Assembly: GCA_001972305.1 (NCBI GenBank)
Contig: BDDD01003336.1
Coordinates: 44,217 to 108,216, forward strand
Direction: 5' to 3'
DNA from: Cephalotus follicularis
Lineage: Eukaryota > Streptophyta > Magnoliopsida > Oxalidales > Cephalotaceae
DNA length: 64,000 bases
In this document: positions 1 to 12,663 of the stretch, piece by piece
Position numbering within the stretch: the stretch's first letter is position 1
Layout: each line of letters opens with the position of its first letter
Made by a program: the position numbers and the translations under genes
Notes under the pieces: generated by a model
Told to the model about the DNA's origin: nothing
What the model saw: the letters and a program-made list of their open reading frames with translations, nothing else
The model's database searches: none

Positions 1-790
1 AAATCAAAGTAAACCACCTTACACTTGATTTTGGGTTCCGGGCGCAAATCAATCAAACACCTTACAAGGGTTCACTCCCCTCTTTTACAATGGATGATAA
101 GAAAAATTGGTTTTGTGTTTACAATAACCTCTTGAAGGTTGGATATGAAAGTGATAGCTAGTTACAAGCTTTGGATATGAAAGTTGTAAACAAAAGCTTG
201 ATGTTCTTTCTCTTTGTAAATGTGCATGTTAAGATATTGAGATTGGAAGATCAAATGTTGTGTTCCTTCTTATTTGATCTTGTTTCTTGGCTTGTATTTA
301 TAGCTTTCTTCAGATTATAGCCGTTGGTGAAGAAATAGAGTCGTTGGAGAAGTCTTGGAAGTTGTTGCACAAAGTTGGCTCTTTAAACAAGTTCTGTCAT
401 TGTTCCAGCCGACCAAAGAGTCGACGGTATTGCCTAAAGTGTCGGCGCTTAGGTTACCGTTAGGAGTTAAATTTGAATTTTCTCGTTTGGACGCTGGCGC
501 TTAAAACTGGGAGTCGACCGTTCGCATAAAGCGCGGACGCTTTACTTCTAAGCGTCGCTGTTTTGAGTACTTCAACTAATTTTGCGCTCCACTGGTTTAA
601 TCGGCTGACGCTTTGTTCTCAGGAGTCGACTTTTTGTCATAAAGCGCTGACGCTTTGATCAAGACCGTCGGCGCTTTGCTCTGTTTCTGCACTTCTTAAT
701 TTTGTTTATTTCTTTTCTTGCACAGAAAGTATCAAAGTTAAATACAAATTTGTAATCATTAAAACTTAGGATTGAGACTAAAAGTCAACA
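1..790 (-). repeat. 3' LTR of gag-only element 1 (partial)
   Basis: Reverse complement of the LTR seen at 35302-36326; the outer part lies beyond the window start. The inner boundary is the TGTTGACTTTTAG terminus at 790. It carries a cluster of GCGTCGACGC-like words between about 410 and 680. Confidence 0.8.
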
Positions 791-1399
791 ATCTCCCCCT
801 TTTTGATGATTACAAAAATTTGCTACATTAAGGAAAAAAAAATTATACCAATTGAAGACAAAAAGAGATTTTTCTTTAGATACCAAGAAAAAGATTTTCT
901 TTGGATGTCATCATAAAAACTTTAGATAAACTCCCCCTAAATATGTCATTTAATCTTCATTTTTCAAAAAATGGAGATTTATGCATATAATCTTATCTTT
1001 CTCCCCCTAAGCATAAGCTATAAATTTTTCCTTAAGCATTAAGCATTCTCCCCCTTTTTGTTAGCATCAAAAAGATTATTGATACAAAAATTTGATACCA
1101 ATTAAACCATTTTAAAGGGATACCAACAATATCAATTGAAATGAAATTCAATGAAAGTTAAAATATCAATATAAAAAAAAATTGAGAGATACCAATTGTT
1201 GGATAAGATAATACTAATACCAATTGTTGAAGCAATATTATCAATAAAATAATTTAAGATTTTGAAAGATACCAATTAAAAATTAAAGATCAAAACAAAG
1301 AGAGTAAAATGATACCTCCCCCACAAAAAGAGCTTTCTCCCCAAGTTATGTACTTGAACATATTGAGCTTTGTCTTCAAGTACACCTGCAAAACAAGGT

Positions 1400-3080
1400 T
1401 TAAGCTTTTGGTACCCATTTGAACTTGGGTCCTTTCAAGTTAGTCACAAGAGTTCCTTTTGGAACCCAAATCTTTCTAGTTTTACCATTACAAAGATTAT
1501 TTCTAAAAATGCAAGAAGTAGATATATGTCCTAATCTACCACAATAATTACAAACAATTTGAGGCTCTTCTTTCTTAACAAAGAAATTTTTAAAGTGCTT
1601 GACATTTTTCATTTCTTCAAAGCCTAAACAGGCTTTGTCAAAGACACATCTTTGTAAACCTAAAAGATTATCCAATTTAGCACTACTATTTGAAAAAATA
1701 GAAAAAGATTTTTTTAAAGCATCAATCTCAATTTTTAGCTTTTTATTTTCTTCCATGGAATCAATCGATAATTTTGAGGAAACATTTAAAATGTCAATTT
1801 CATTCATATAGAAACTATTTTTATCCTTTAGAGATTCAATTTCGTTCACATATTTGCTATTTTCATTCTTTAAATTATAAATTTCCTTAGAAATAGAAAT
1901 AGCATTTTTCTTTAGAGACTTGTTCTTTAAACAAATATTTTCATATTCTTTAAACAAGTTTTCATATGCAGTTTGCAACTCATCAAAAGTAAAGTTTACC
2001 TCATTTTCGCTTTCATCTTCACTTGTATCTTCTTCCAAAGCCATGAGAGCAAAATTTACAACTTCTTCATCACTTCCACTTTCATCGGAGCTTGAGAGAT
2101 CACTATCATCCCAAGTAGCTACCATTGCTTTCTTCTTTTTGGAATGCTCTTTGATGAATTTTTCTTTCTTCTTAAGATTTGGGCATTCGTTTTTGTAGTG
2201 GCCCGACTTTTTGCATTCATAGCAAGTTGGCCCTTCCTTCTTGCTTGATTCTACATTGTGAGGGAACTTCTTTAAAGCCTTCTTGCCCCTTTGACTTTTG
2301 AGAAACTTCTTGAATTGGGAAGTTATGAGTGCCACATCTCCATCTTCATCGCTTTCGCTTTCTTCCTTTGAGGCTTTTAGAGCGATTAACTTCTTCTTCT
2401 TGACTTCAGCATGCTCATGATTCTTCATTGTTGTCTCATGTGTCATCAAGGAACCTAGGAGTTGTTCGAGTGGGAGAGTGAAAAGGTCTTTAGCCTCCTC
2501 TATGGCCGTCACTTTGGGAGTCCAACTTCTTGGCAAGCACCTTAAAATTTTTCTTACAAGTTCTTGGTTAGAATATGATTTGCCAAGATTTTTAAGGGAG
2601 TTGGTAATAGTGGTAAAGCAAGTAAACATGTCACTTATACATTCATCATTATGCATCATAAACAATTCATACTCATGTACAAGCATGCTTATTTTAGATT
2701 CCTTAACTTGATTCGTGCCTTCATATGTGACTTCTAACAAATCCCACATTTCTTTTGCCGAATCACACGAAGAAATCCGATTAAATTCATTCGGGCCAAC
2801 GGCACAAAATAAAACATGTTTAGCTTTAGAATTTAATTGGAGCATCCTAAAATCATTATCATTATATTCAATTTCGGGTTTAGGAGAGACTACTCCTTCT
2901 ATTGTTCTTGTGGGCATTCTAGGTCCATTTACAACAATATGCCATAGTTGATAGTCTAAAGATTGTAAAAAAAATTGTCATCCTAGTCTTCCAAAAACTA
3001 TAGTTATTTCCGTCAAAGAATGGAGGTCTAGTAATGGAGGAACCTTCTAATCCTATGTTTAGATTCATTTGGTTTGCCAT
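1400..3080 (-). pseudogene. Copia gag (UBN2 type) of gag-only element 1, broken
   Basis: Gag of a copia element, which would form the RNA-packaging shell. From the start near 3080: a DUF4219/UBN2-like gag region, a basic linker, a CCHC zinc knuckle (CYECKKSGHYKNEC), an acidic serine-rich stretch, a long coiled coil rich in Lys, Glu and Asn, and a second knuckle-like motif (CNYCGRLGHISTSC), ending KFKWVPKA. In autonomous SIRE-type elements this tail continues into the protease; here the frame stops and only non-coding DNA follows up to the purine tract. There is about one interruption. Very similar to the gag at 33069-34745. Confidence 0.85.
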
Positions 3081-3135
3081 GGATCTTTATATCTCTAACA
3101 ATTAAGAATTATGAGATAACCGCTCTGATACCAAT

Positions 3136-3965
3136 TGTACGCAAATGTATGGCAACCTTAAACAAGTAATTAATTTGTTTGCGGAAATAACAAATAAAGA
3201 TTATGAAACTAAACAATCAAAAATCAATCAAACACCTTACAAGGGTTCACTCCCCTCTTTTACAATGGATGATAAGAAAAATTGGTTTTGTGTTTACAAT
3301 AACCTCTTGAAGGTTGGATATGAAAGTGATAGCTAGTTACAAGCTTTGGATATGAAAGTTGTAAACAAAAGCTTGATGTTCTTTCTCTTTGTAAATGTGC
3401 AAGTTGAGATATTGAGATTGGATGATCAAATGTTGTGTTCCTTCTTATTTGATCTTGTTTCTTGGCTTGTATTTATAGCTTTCTTCAGATTATAGCCGTT
3501 GGTGAAGAAATAAAGCCGTTGGAGAAGTCATGGAAGTTGTTGCACAAAGTTGGCTCTTTAAACAAGTTCTGTCATTGTTCCAGCCGACCAAAGCGTCGAC
3601 GGTATTGCCTAAAGCGTCGGCGCTTAGGTTACCGTTAGGAGTTAAATTTGAATTTTCTCGTTTGGACGTTGGCGCTTAAAACTGGGAGTCGACCGTTCGC
3701 ATAAAGCGCAGATGCTTTACTTATAAGCGTCGCCGCTTTGAGTACTTCAACTAATTTTGCGCTCCACTGGTTTAATCGGCAGACGCTTTGTTCTCAGGAG
3801 TAGACTTTTTGTCATAAAGCGCTGACGCTTTGATCAAGACCGTCGGCGCTTTGCTCTGTTTCTGCACTTCTTAATTTTATTTATTTATTTTCTTACACAG
3901 AAAGTAGCAAAGTTAAATACAAATTTGTAATCATTAAAACTTAGGATTGAGACTAAAAGTCAACA
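3136..3965 (-). repeat. 5' LTR of gag-only element 1
   Basis: TG...CA-bounded LTR next to the initiator-Met primer-binding site. It is shorter than the related LTR at 35302-36326. It contains the word cluster GCGTCGACGG (3593-3602), GCGTCGGCGC (3614-3623) and several more to about 3850. Confidence 0.85.
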
Positions 3966-6280
3966 TTTACAAAGGTTAAGTCTATATACAAAAGCCACAT
4001 TGCTTTACATATATATACAAATCAAAATTTCCTATAGCATAAAAGTAGATCCCCGATCTTCATGTCATAGGTCCATTGCATCCTCAGCTCCCAGCTGTCT
4101 AGCTCCTCTTAGCATCCTGCAAAGAGTTACAAATGCTAGTCTCACAACCTGAGTCCAAAAACCCAAATTGAACTTACATTGTAAGATAAGTGGAATATAA
4201 AAATATGACGGTACCTAACCCCGAGGCACCATCTGCAATGGAAGCAAGAAAGTTTTAGCAATTTCTCTTCCAGTATCCTAACTTCCAACACAGAAGCAAG
4301 ATATCTCCTTAATAAGCTATTTAATCCTCTAATGAATGGTATCCCCAAACCACATGAAATGGTTCCTTTTCTTTCTTCCTTATGAGCTCATTGCCCTTGG
4401 AACTGGATCCTCTTAATCCACCTATCCCTGAGGTTGTTCCAGAAGAAGGAATATGTGTCACAGATTGTTTTGATCCAGACTGGTCCAAAACTACCTTATC
4501 AGTCCTCGACTGTGTGCCAAACAACTCCTCAAGTTATATCAACACGGCACATAAGGTATGTGAAGAATACATAGCGTTTTCCAGTTTGGCATCAAGGCAA
4601 CACTCGCCATGTATTGAGGTCTATGATCGTCATCCCACCACTTAGCCACCCTGGCGTTGTGATGGTCAGATGCATTGATCTCTAATGTAGGGGGTATTTC
4701 AGGCATAACATGAACAATTCTCATGCTCGTGAGTACTATGCGCAACCATTCAAAAAAAGTGGATAATGTCGCTTAAGAAAATATAAAACATGCCAAATAA
4801 AGGTGTTGTCTGCCATTCGAGTATATAAAATATGTTATCTAACAACCTATTAGAAGAAACAATAGAGTAATTTAGCAGATCATTTGATTTTATGTTATTA
4901 CCATAACTCTTGGCCTTTAGTAATTATGGCTCCTCCCACTATTCTAATCGTATCCCACACCTCCATATGGAATTCAGGAAGCACCCGCTTCCTAGTGGGG
5001 ATCGAAATCTATTTCGCATTTTATGGTCTTCGCTAAGCGAACAAACCACAATACCAAATAGGTAGGCTTTCAAGGCCAATTTACATTAGGGCCTCGCCCT
5101 TGAAATGCAAGATCAGATACATCATTCGGTCTCCCAACCCATACAATCCACCGCTGAGCGGCGCTAATAGTATAAACTCGGTATAAGTCCGTACCCACAA
5201 TCCTCAAAGAAATGAACCAGTTTTGATATCCACTAGGAGACTAGTCAGAACACCAAAACTTAGTAATTTCCTTCAAGTGCTACCCCAGTACTGAAGCTGA
5301 ACAGTAATGGTCATAAAGGGGACCTCTGCTGAGCAGTGCCATCCCCAATATATCCATACCCTTCAACAAAGATTATGGAAGGACAACGATGGAACACCCT
5401 TGTGCCCCACCCCTTATGGACTTATTAATTCACAATTGGAGGAATTTGTGGTCTCATCAAATTTTAAATTACCAAAGCCGTTAATTAATAGATTTTATCT
5501 TCCAATCCATTTGAAAACGGCTTATTATGCTTGACGTGTTTGGATTGTTTGCAAAAAGTAAACATCCATCTCATGCATCCTATGATCCACATAGAAATAA
5601 AAATGGCCTGGCTAGGGATTAAATCTATGAGCGATCACACGAGCGTATGTGATCACTCGGTCTCCTAGGTGAACTATTCAAAACTACTTTATTACAAAAT
5701 GCACCATGCATACATGGCCTTCACTTGGTCTTGCATTTTCCTTGATCATCCTCTTTAAGCTCCTTTGCAATTATTCTCTTCTTTTATTTACAAAAATGAA
5801 ATTTACAAAAAATACATTTAAAAATAAAGAATAGAATACAAATGGAGGGAGAGAGAGAGAATTACACAAAAAAGGAAAAATGGTGCACGCAGGCAACCAT
5901 ATTACAGACCAAATAAAGTACACAAAAATAAAGCAATTTAAACCATCCACAAAAGAAACCAAAAGCTAGGTTCAATCCCATTGCCTACCATCATGCATAA
6001 GACATTTAAATCTATATCCACAATAGAAATAAATAAACACAAGCAATTTCAATTTCCGATGACCAATCGAAATAATCACAAGATTACCGATATTCCAATA
6101 AAACTCTGACTAAATTATTTAAAATCTAGTTTCCCTCGGTTTAAGAAAAACTTAATTTTATAAAACAACAATGGGAATGGAATTTAATTAGAATCTCAGC
6201 TACTTTAATCATTCCAAAATAGTCACCAAAAATTGAAATTAAAGTCCAATTGATATTAAAACGGATCGCTCTGATACCAC
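3966..6280 (-). mobile_element. Non-coding internal region of a long-LTR copia-type element (LARD-like)
   Basis: This stretch lies between gag-only element 1 and the LTR at 6281-8005. Its right edge holds a primer-binding site in reverse complement (CTCTGATACCA at 6269-6279), so it is the start of an internal domain read leftwards. I find no gag, protease, integrase or polymerase motif in any frame; the short ORFs (for example 5307-5534 plus and 4539-4745 minus) match nothing I know. A large retrotransposon derivative without coding capacity, or a chewed-up internal domain with captured sequence, would both fit. Confidence 0.5.
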
Positions 6281-8005
6281 TTATTGGAACCTGGGAGGGG
6301 GCCAGGTCGATTTTGGGTTTAGGATGCAAGTGTGTATAAATTAAATTTTTCAAAACACTAAGACTGCAAGTCAAGGTTCAAAATTACATCTTACTACCAA
6401 AATCTATGCGCCTAGGCTTCCCGTTTAATATTCAATCGAACAAAATGAAACAATCAAGCACACATCCACTTAACCGAAACCAATTCTGTAAACATTAAAA
6501 ACATAAGATTAGGAACCATACCAACGTTGGAGGCTCCATCACGTTCCCACTACGAGCTTGCCGAAGCAACTGCCGGTTACCGGCTCCACTGCCAGTTACT
6601 GGCCAGTCCATGAAAACTTTCAACCAAGAAACCAACGGACTCCAAAAATTTTGATCGACCCATTTCTGACGGAGACGCAACGAGAAACGCCCCGGAACAA
6701 GGTGAACAGCGGCGGCGACTCACTGAGTTCGGACTCAATGCAACTCGGTCAACGCATCATTGACCGACGGAGACATATGTGGACGACAAACACCCGATAA
6801 AGCCACTGGTGGCCGAGACTCGGTGAGACTCGGCCTGGAACGTGGCGAACAGATGGCGGCGAGTCAACCCTCTTGGAAAAAACAGGATCGCCGCGACACC
6901 GCACCCCCACAACCGGCACCTACAAAGCACGGCCAACACAACCCAACGCAAGACTCGCCGTGAATCGGCACGGAACGCCGACTCACGATGCACAACGCAC
7001 TGAGTCGTCAGGGTCGACTCAGATGCGCGAAACTGGCCGAAAATGCACCGAAAAACACCTAGTCTAAGGCCAAAATAGGCAGAGCCAAGCATGGCTCCAC
7101 CTACCGAGACACCGGCGGCGGAAGAGAAGCCGCGATAGTGGGTGACGCATAAAGCGTCGGGCAAAACCAAAGAGAGAGAGAAGAGAAAAATGGGAGAGAA
7201 AGAGAGAGAGGCTTACCATGGATGAAAGCCGGCCCCTTTCCTGGACCACCGACGCCTACGGCATCGTCTTCTCTGGCCGGAAGTGCCATCCAGGCGCTGG
7301 CGCACGCAACACGTGCGTCTCCCCTGTTTTGCGCGTTACCAGGCGCAATGGCGTGTTCAATGCCAAATTTTGACTTAGTAAAAAAAACTTTCTCTTTTAT
7401 TATATTAAAAAAATTTCTCTCAATGTTTTAATTATGTGCACCCCGCACATGGTATGTTAAACATACTCCCACTGTGGTTTCTCTTAATATATCAATTTGA
7501 CAATACGGTGGTAAATTTTAATAAATAAATAAACCACTAATGCCAAATTAATATATACTAGTTAAAACTAGATTTCCCGCCAAGCTAGCATGTGTGTAGC
7601 ATGCATCGCTTTTCCAATAATCAGGTGGGACCCGAAAGCCCGGTTTCAATCTAGTACGACTATAAATTTCTCAGAACATCCCAGGAGTTCTGGTACGACT
7701 ATTAAAACAGCCCCGGTGTGAATCCCATCACCCCCCGGATCCGTAGAATCAACTATGTCTATAAGTCGACATCCGGTTAAACCAGTACTTTATCTAGTCA
7801 ACGGCATATGTGTCATATATCCTACGTCATACTTGTCTCCGACCGCGACCTAGGGTTCAGAATAATGTCACCCCTACGTAAAGTCGAGATAACTATAAAT
7901 TCACATACGCATCGAGACTTTTGGCAAACTTCCCCGAAAACCCCGTTTCCAGTCTGCCTAGACCTGATCAGGGTTTTATGAGTCTCAACGGACATAAATA
8001 ATATA
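6281..8005 (-). repeat. Long copia-type LTR, copy A (incomplete)
   Basis: Homologous along most of its length to the LTR at 26025-28566: shared blocks include the start around 6285-6420, the GC-rich middle, and the stretch 7550-8005 with its run of C residues before GGATCCGT. The inner end sits next to an initiator-Met primer-binding site. The homology stops near 8005, where Athila-type sequence begins, so the outer third is absent. The middle carries words built on GACTCGG/GAGTCGAC. ORFs inside it (such as 6757-7170 minus) look like by-products of GC-rich repeats. Confidence 0.7.
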
Positions 8006-9085
8006 GAGCTTAGTACCAAAGTTCATTTTAATTTTGAAAGTATGAATAAATATTGATATACTTAGAAAAAATAGAAACCCCATAGGAGAAATAATAAAAA
8101 TTTTATTTTCAAGAAAAAGAAAAGGAATACATCTCAAGGTAGGAGTTTGTGCAAAAATTAAAAAAAAAATGAATGAATAAAGAGACTAATCTTTTGTGTT
8201 TTCAAGGTTTCATAAATCTTAGTAAGGGGGAGGATAAAGAATTAATGTTCTTGCATATATAAAAAAAAAGAGAAAAGAAAAAAAAACATATATATCTATT
8301 TTACCTATTTGAATTCAGTCTCGGTCTGTAGCCTATTTGATTCGCGTAAGTAAGCCTTAGGGGTGTTCTACATCAAGTTCCTTAAGGCCAACTAGCTTAA
8401 GAGTAACTAGTCCAAAACTCGCTGCATGGGTCTTATAGAAAGCTTAAGAGACTAAGACATTACACGAATTTAAGTTGGTAAAATGGATATTGATCTCATG
8501 TGAAAATTGTAAATTCTAAATCTACTTATTAATTTGGGTGTCTGGTGTATGCTCCATCCATGTCATTCAAACCAACAGTAGTGGAGGAATGAGTTCGATA
8601 AAAGAGAAAGAAAGAAAAAAAAATGTATGAGTAATAAGGTTATTTGTCTGACTCCAAAGTAAGATTTTATGTTACTGAGAATACATATCTTGATTGGAAA
8701 AAAGTGTATAATAAAAGAAAGAGAACAAAAAAATTCAGTGAGACTCCTTAATTGAGATGTGTTTTGACTCTAGAACTTGGAGCAAGATAATAAAATTCAA
8801 GTATGGGGGTTGTCTATTAATTTTTAAGTGGAGATACATTTGACCTATTAGCAAATTTATGATGAACTGAATTTTGTGTGTTTATTCTTTGAAAACACTC
8901 ACGAGACAAAACTCGTTCACTACGGACCCCTAGGGGTTTAAAGGCTTATTGCATATGCTAAATGCAATCGTGATTCCTACGAAAGTGAGTTATGGTTTTT
9001 GTTTTTATTTTTTATTTTTCTTTTCTTGTTTTAGCTTTCTATTTCATTTGCTTGAGGACAAGCAAAGTTTAAGTATAGGGGTATT

Positions 9086-10591
9086 TGTTTAGCATAAAAA
9101 TGTGTTATTTTTAAGGATCTATTTATGACGTTTTTATGCTTGGAACAGATTACTTTGGTTGTTTTATTTGATTTTCAGGTGCAAGGCCAAAAAGATAAAA
9201 ATGCATTAATAATACTCAACTTGGCGCGAATAGAAGACAAGAAGATCAAAGCTTGATGAATTGACAATTTTCTGTAGAAAACAGAGCAAAGCGTCGACGG
9301 GTTCCACTTAAGCGTCAACTCTTAAACTAAAGCGCCGACGGAATTTTTGTAAGCGTCAACGCTAGAGCCTTTGACAAACTCCTATAATTCTCTATACGAA
9401 ACCATCGACGCTCAGAAGAAAAGCGTCAACACTTAACTATGCTTAATATTAAAGTCAACGAGTAAAGTGCATCTCACCTCAGCCAACGCTTCACACAAAC
9501 CATCGACGCCAAGAAGAAAAGCGTCGACACGTACGATGCATCAGGGAACAAAATTGTAAAGTTTTTAGAGTTTGATTCAAATTGTAATATTTTCCTTTAT
9601 TAGATTAATTAGGTTAGATTATTTTTCATTTTTATACATGTTAAACAGTATAAAAGGAGGAGAGGCCAGCCATAAACAATAGCCACCCTCTTAGCCGTCT
9701 TTCTTCTTCTGTTTTTATAATCTAATTACCATGTTTTGTAGCTAAACTTTCAAGGTTTTTAGGGATAGAACAAAGCTATTAGATGTATTGATTCAACTCC
9801 ATTAATAAAATCCTTGAATTTTTTATTTGTTCTTCAATTTTTTGACATCTCCCACACTTTGTATGTCTGATTAAAATCCACATACACTTTGTCTGTAAAG
9901 AAGAAAGTTGTTGGATAAATGGTGTTATTAATGAAATCAATGGATGCCTACTCATACGTTTTGTCACGCTGAACACACTCCGTATAGACCTATCATGACT
10001 ACTCATACGATTTGTCATCATTGCCACACTCCGTATAGACATAGCATGACTACTCATATGATTTGTCATCACAGTCACACTCTGTATCGACCTAGCAGTT
10101 GTTGATTATTAAGGATTGAGCAATCAAGTAAGTGAGTTTTTCAATATAATCTATCGTGAGTTTCTATACCCTAAAACCAATTTATCTTGCAACTTTTATT
10201 CAGTTTATTTACTATTCTGCCAGTTTAACCATTTGCATGCGTGATTTCTTGTTTTGATTTTTGTTAGTTTCGCACCAGTACCCGTAACCGTCGATGCCTA
10301 CTTCGTAAGCATCGACGCTTTAAGTGTTTTCTTCAATTTTCGTTGATGCTTTACTGCTTTCAATTATAACCGTTGACACCTTCAAGCAAAGCGTCGATGC
10401 TTTTAGCTCCTATTTAAATAGTTTATTTTTGCATATTTAGGAGTAATTTTTGATAATAGTCCTTAATTTTGTATACTTCGCCTAGGTTGGATAGATTAAA
10501 AATAATTTAGCATGTTTCCTAGAGTTCGACCCGTTACTGCACAACCGTGCACTTGCAGTATAAATTTAATTCTTTTCAAAATTCGTGAACA
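9086..10591 (+). repeat. Athila-type LTR 1
   Basis: TG...CA LTR of about 1.5 kb. It shares with the LTR at 15052-16639 the first ~60 bases, a block from about 9725 to 9930, a three-unit tandem repeat, and the 3' end with its GTTCGACCCGTTACTGCA-like passage. At the position where the other LTR has CATGC words, this one has GCGTCGACGC-like words (9291-9530). Confidence 0.8.
9945..10099 (+). repeat. Three tandem ~51-bp units inside Athila LTR 1
   Basis: Units start near 9945, 9996 and 10047, each beginning like TGACTACTCATACG and ending like CCGTATAGACCTAGCA. The same three-unit array, diverged, lies at about 16088-16245 in the second Athila LTR, so it predates both insertions. Confidence 0.8.
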
Positions 10592-12663
10592 CTAGTCAAT
10601 ACCAATCCTGCTCCGCTTCTGGAGACACAGGATGACCCATCAACTGATAGCTTCAATAACCCCTTCTAATTTTTTGAGGAGACCTTTTCCATACACTCCG
10701 TAGGGGTATTATCTCCCACAAAATTAGCCAGGACCTGTGATTTTATTGTTGGTATGACTTCGTACTTCACGACGTACTCACCCAATTCGACAGACCACTT
10801 GAACAATCTTCCTTACATGTATGGCTTTGCTAGCACTTGACTAAGTGGCTTGTCAGTTAACATTTTGATAGTATGGGCTTGAAAATAAAGCCTGAGCTTT
10901 CTCACCGCAATGATCAGAACATAGGCAAACTTTTCTACCTCTAGATATCTCCCCTCAGCATCATTCAAGGCCTTGCTCACATAATATACTGACCTATGAA
11001 TTTTATCATCTTCTCTGACTAGCACTGCACTCACTGCGCCTTGTGTTACCGCAAGGTACACATACAAGTCTTCCCCATCTCTTGGTTTTAATATCAGAGG
11101 AGGGGAACCCAGGTATTCCTTCAATTTCTTGAAAGCTGCTTGACATTCTTCCGACCAAAGAAACCCCTTGAGGTCACTTAACACCTTGAAGAAGGGAAGA
11201 CATTTCTCTGCTGATTTAGAGATGAACATGCTTAAGGCTGCAATTTTGCCATTCAATCTCTACACATCTCTAATAGATTGAGGAGGCGTCATGCTCTGAA
11301 TCGCGGAGTTCTTCTCTAGGTTGGCCTCTATTCCCCTGCTGGAGACCATGAACCCAAGAAATTTACCAGAAGTGACTCCAAAGTGCACTTGGAAGGGTTG
11401 AGGTGTATCTTGTATCTTCTCAATACCTCAAAGGTCTCTTCCAAGTCTTTAATATGAGGACACCTCACTGGTGACTTGACGAACATATCGTCAATATAAA
11501 CCTCTATATTCCTCCCGATTTGAGGTTCAAAAATTTTGTTGACCAACCGTTGGTAGGTCACTCTGGCATTTTTTAGTCCGAAGGGCATGACTTTGTAACA
11601 ATACATACCCCTATCAGTGATGAATGTTGTCTTGTTCTCATCTGGTTCGTACATAGGGATTTGATTGTTACCAGAGTAAGCATCCAAGAAGCTCAACATT
11701 TTATAGCCAAAGGTTGCATCGACTAATTGATCAATCTTCGGGAGGGGGAAGTGGTCTTTCGGACAAGCTTTGTTAAGGTCTGTGAAGTCTACGCACATAC
11801 TCCACTTGCCGTTGGCCTTCTTGACTACGGTTCACCAGCCAGTCAGAGTATTGCACTTCCCTTATAAAAACCGATTGTAATAGCTTATTGACTTCATCTG
11901 CTATCACATGTTGCCTTTCGGGGGCGAAGTTTCTCTTCACTTGCCTGGTCGAAGGCCACATCAGATCCACACTTAGCCTGTGCATCATTGACTCTAGGCT
12001 TATCCCAAGGACCTCCTCTGCCAACAAGGCAAATACATCGCTATTATATTTTAGGAACATTATTAGTTCCTCTTTCTCCACCTCTCCAAGTTGGAAGTCA
12101 ACCTGGAATATTTTCTCTTCATCACCTTCCTCCAAAGGCACCTGCACGACCTCCTTCACAGGCTACGGATGCTCAGGCTCCACTTCTCCTCTGAGCTCCA
12201 TGTTTGCTATGGGAAGGGCTTTTCCCTTGCCCTTGCCCTTTATGGAAGTCTGGTAGCACTACCTGGCAACCTGCTGGTCTCCTCAGACTTACCCCACACC
12301 AAACCTGGTCAGGAATTTTACCAATAAGTGCCTTATCGACACTATTGCCTCCATCAAGTTCAATCATGGTCACCCAATTATAGCTTTGTACGGGCTTGGA
12401 GCATCAACCAACAGAAATTTCATCTGTACTTAGGTATAGCGTGGGGTCGCGCCTACAACGACTGACAAATCGATGGATCCCAGAGGATGGACCATCTCTC
12501 CCGTAAAGCCTACAAGAGGAGTCTTCACTGGCCTTAGCTGGTCGGCGGGAATCCTTAACTGATCAAAAGCATGTTTGTAGAGGATATCCGCCGAGCTCCT
12601 ACTATCAGTGAGAATTCTCTTCATAGTGAATAGTTCTACTTGAAGAGTCACTACCACAGGATC
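10592..12663 (-). mobile_element. Fragment of a Tat/Retand-type Ty3/gypsy element (protease to RNase H), broken
   Basis: Minus-strand pol fragment closely related to the full element at 43962-59839. Read leftwards: a protease-type region (12430-12657, with DSRSSADILYKHAFDQL), the linker before reverse transcriptase, reverse transcriptase (11328-11900, with YCYKVMPFGLKNA and VYIDDM), and RNase H (10813-11256, with AVSAVLVRE and YYVSKAL). Both LTRs, gag and most of integrase are missing. Several breaks (about four or more). It is bounded by an Athila LTR on the left and a copia-type LTR block on the right. Confidence 0.85.

Larger units (their letters stand above)
1..3965 (-). mobile_element. 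Gag-only (TR-GAG-like) Ty1/copia LTR element, copy 1
   Basis: An LTR element on the minus strand whose left end is cut by the window edge. Its 3' LTR fills 1-790 and its 5' LTR is 3136-3965; both end in TG...CA and share long stretches. Next to the 5' LTR, 3121-3134 is the reverse complement of TTGGTATCAGAG, a primer-binding site for initiator tRNA-Met. A polypurine tract lies just inside the 3' LTR at 791-805. Between them is one gag gene followed by non-coding DNA with several purine tracts; no protease, integrase or reverse transcriptase is seen. The same layout recurs at 32951-36326, which argues for a non-autonomous family rather than one random loss. Multiple purine tracts and a gag ending in KFKWVPK point to SIRE/Maximus ancestry (inference). 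The gag is broken about once. TTTAC follows the right LTR as one half of the target duplication; the other half is off-window. Confidence 0.85.
8006..10591 (+). mobile_element. 3' end of an Athila-type Ty3/gypsy element
   Basis: Non-coding 3' region (8006-9085) followed by an LTR (9086-10591). The region before the LTR ends in the Athila-style passage TTTGCTTGAGGACAAGCAAA and a purine tract near 9070-9083. The LTR starts TGTTTAGCATAAAAATGTG and ends CGTGAACA; the same ends and several internal blocks are found in the Athila LTR at 15052-16639. No gag or pol from this copy is in the window. It abuts a Tat fragment at 10592. Confidence 0.75.

Noticed and set aside
3121-3136. Possible tRNA-Met gene fragment
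   Set aside because: Only the short primer-binding complement of the tRNA 3' end is present, in the expected place beside an LTR.
6757-7170. 137-residue minus-strand ORF (and overlapping ORFs) in LTR A
   Set aside because: GC-rich LTR sequence with repeated words; no family resemblance, and the related LTR B does not keep the same frame.
9291-9545. CRISPR-like pattern of short repeats with spacers
   Set aside because: Repeats are only about 10 bp, imperfect and irregularly spaced, in a plant LTR; no cas genes and wrong organism type.
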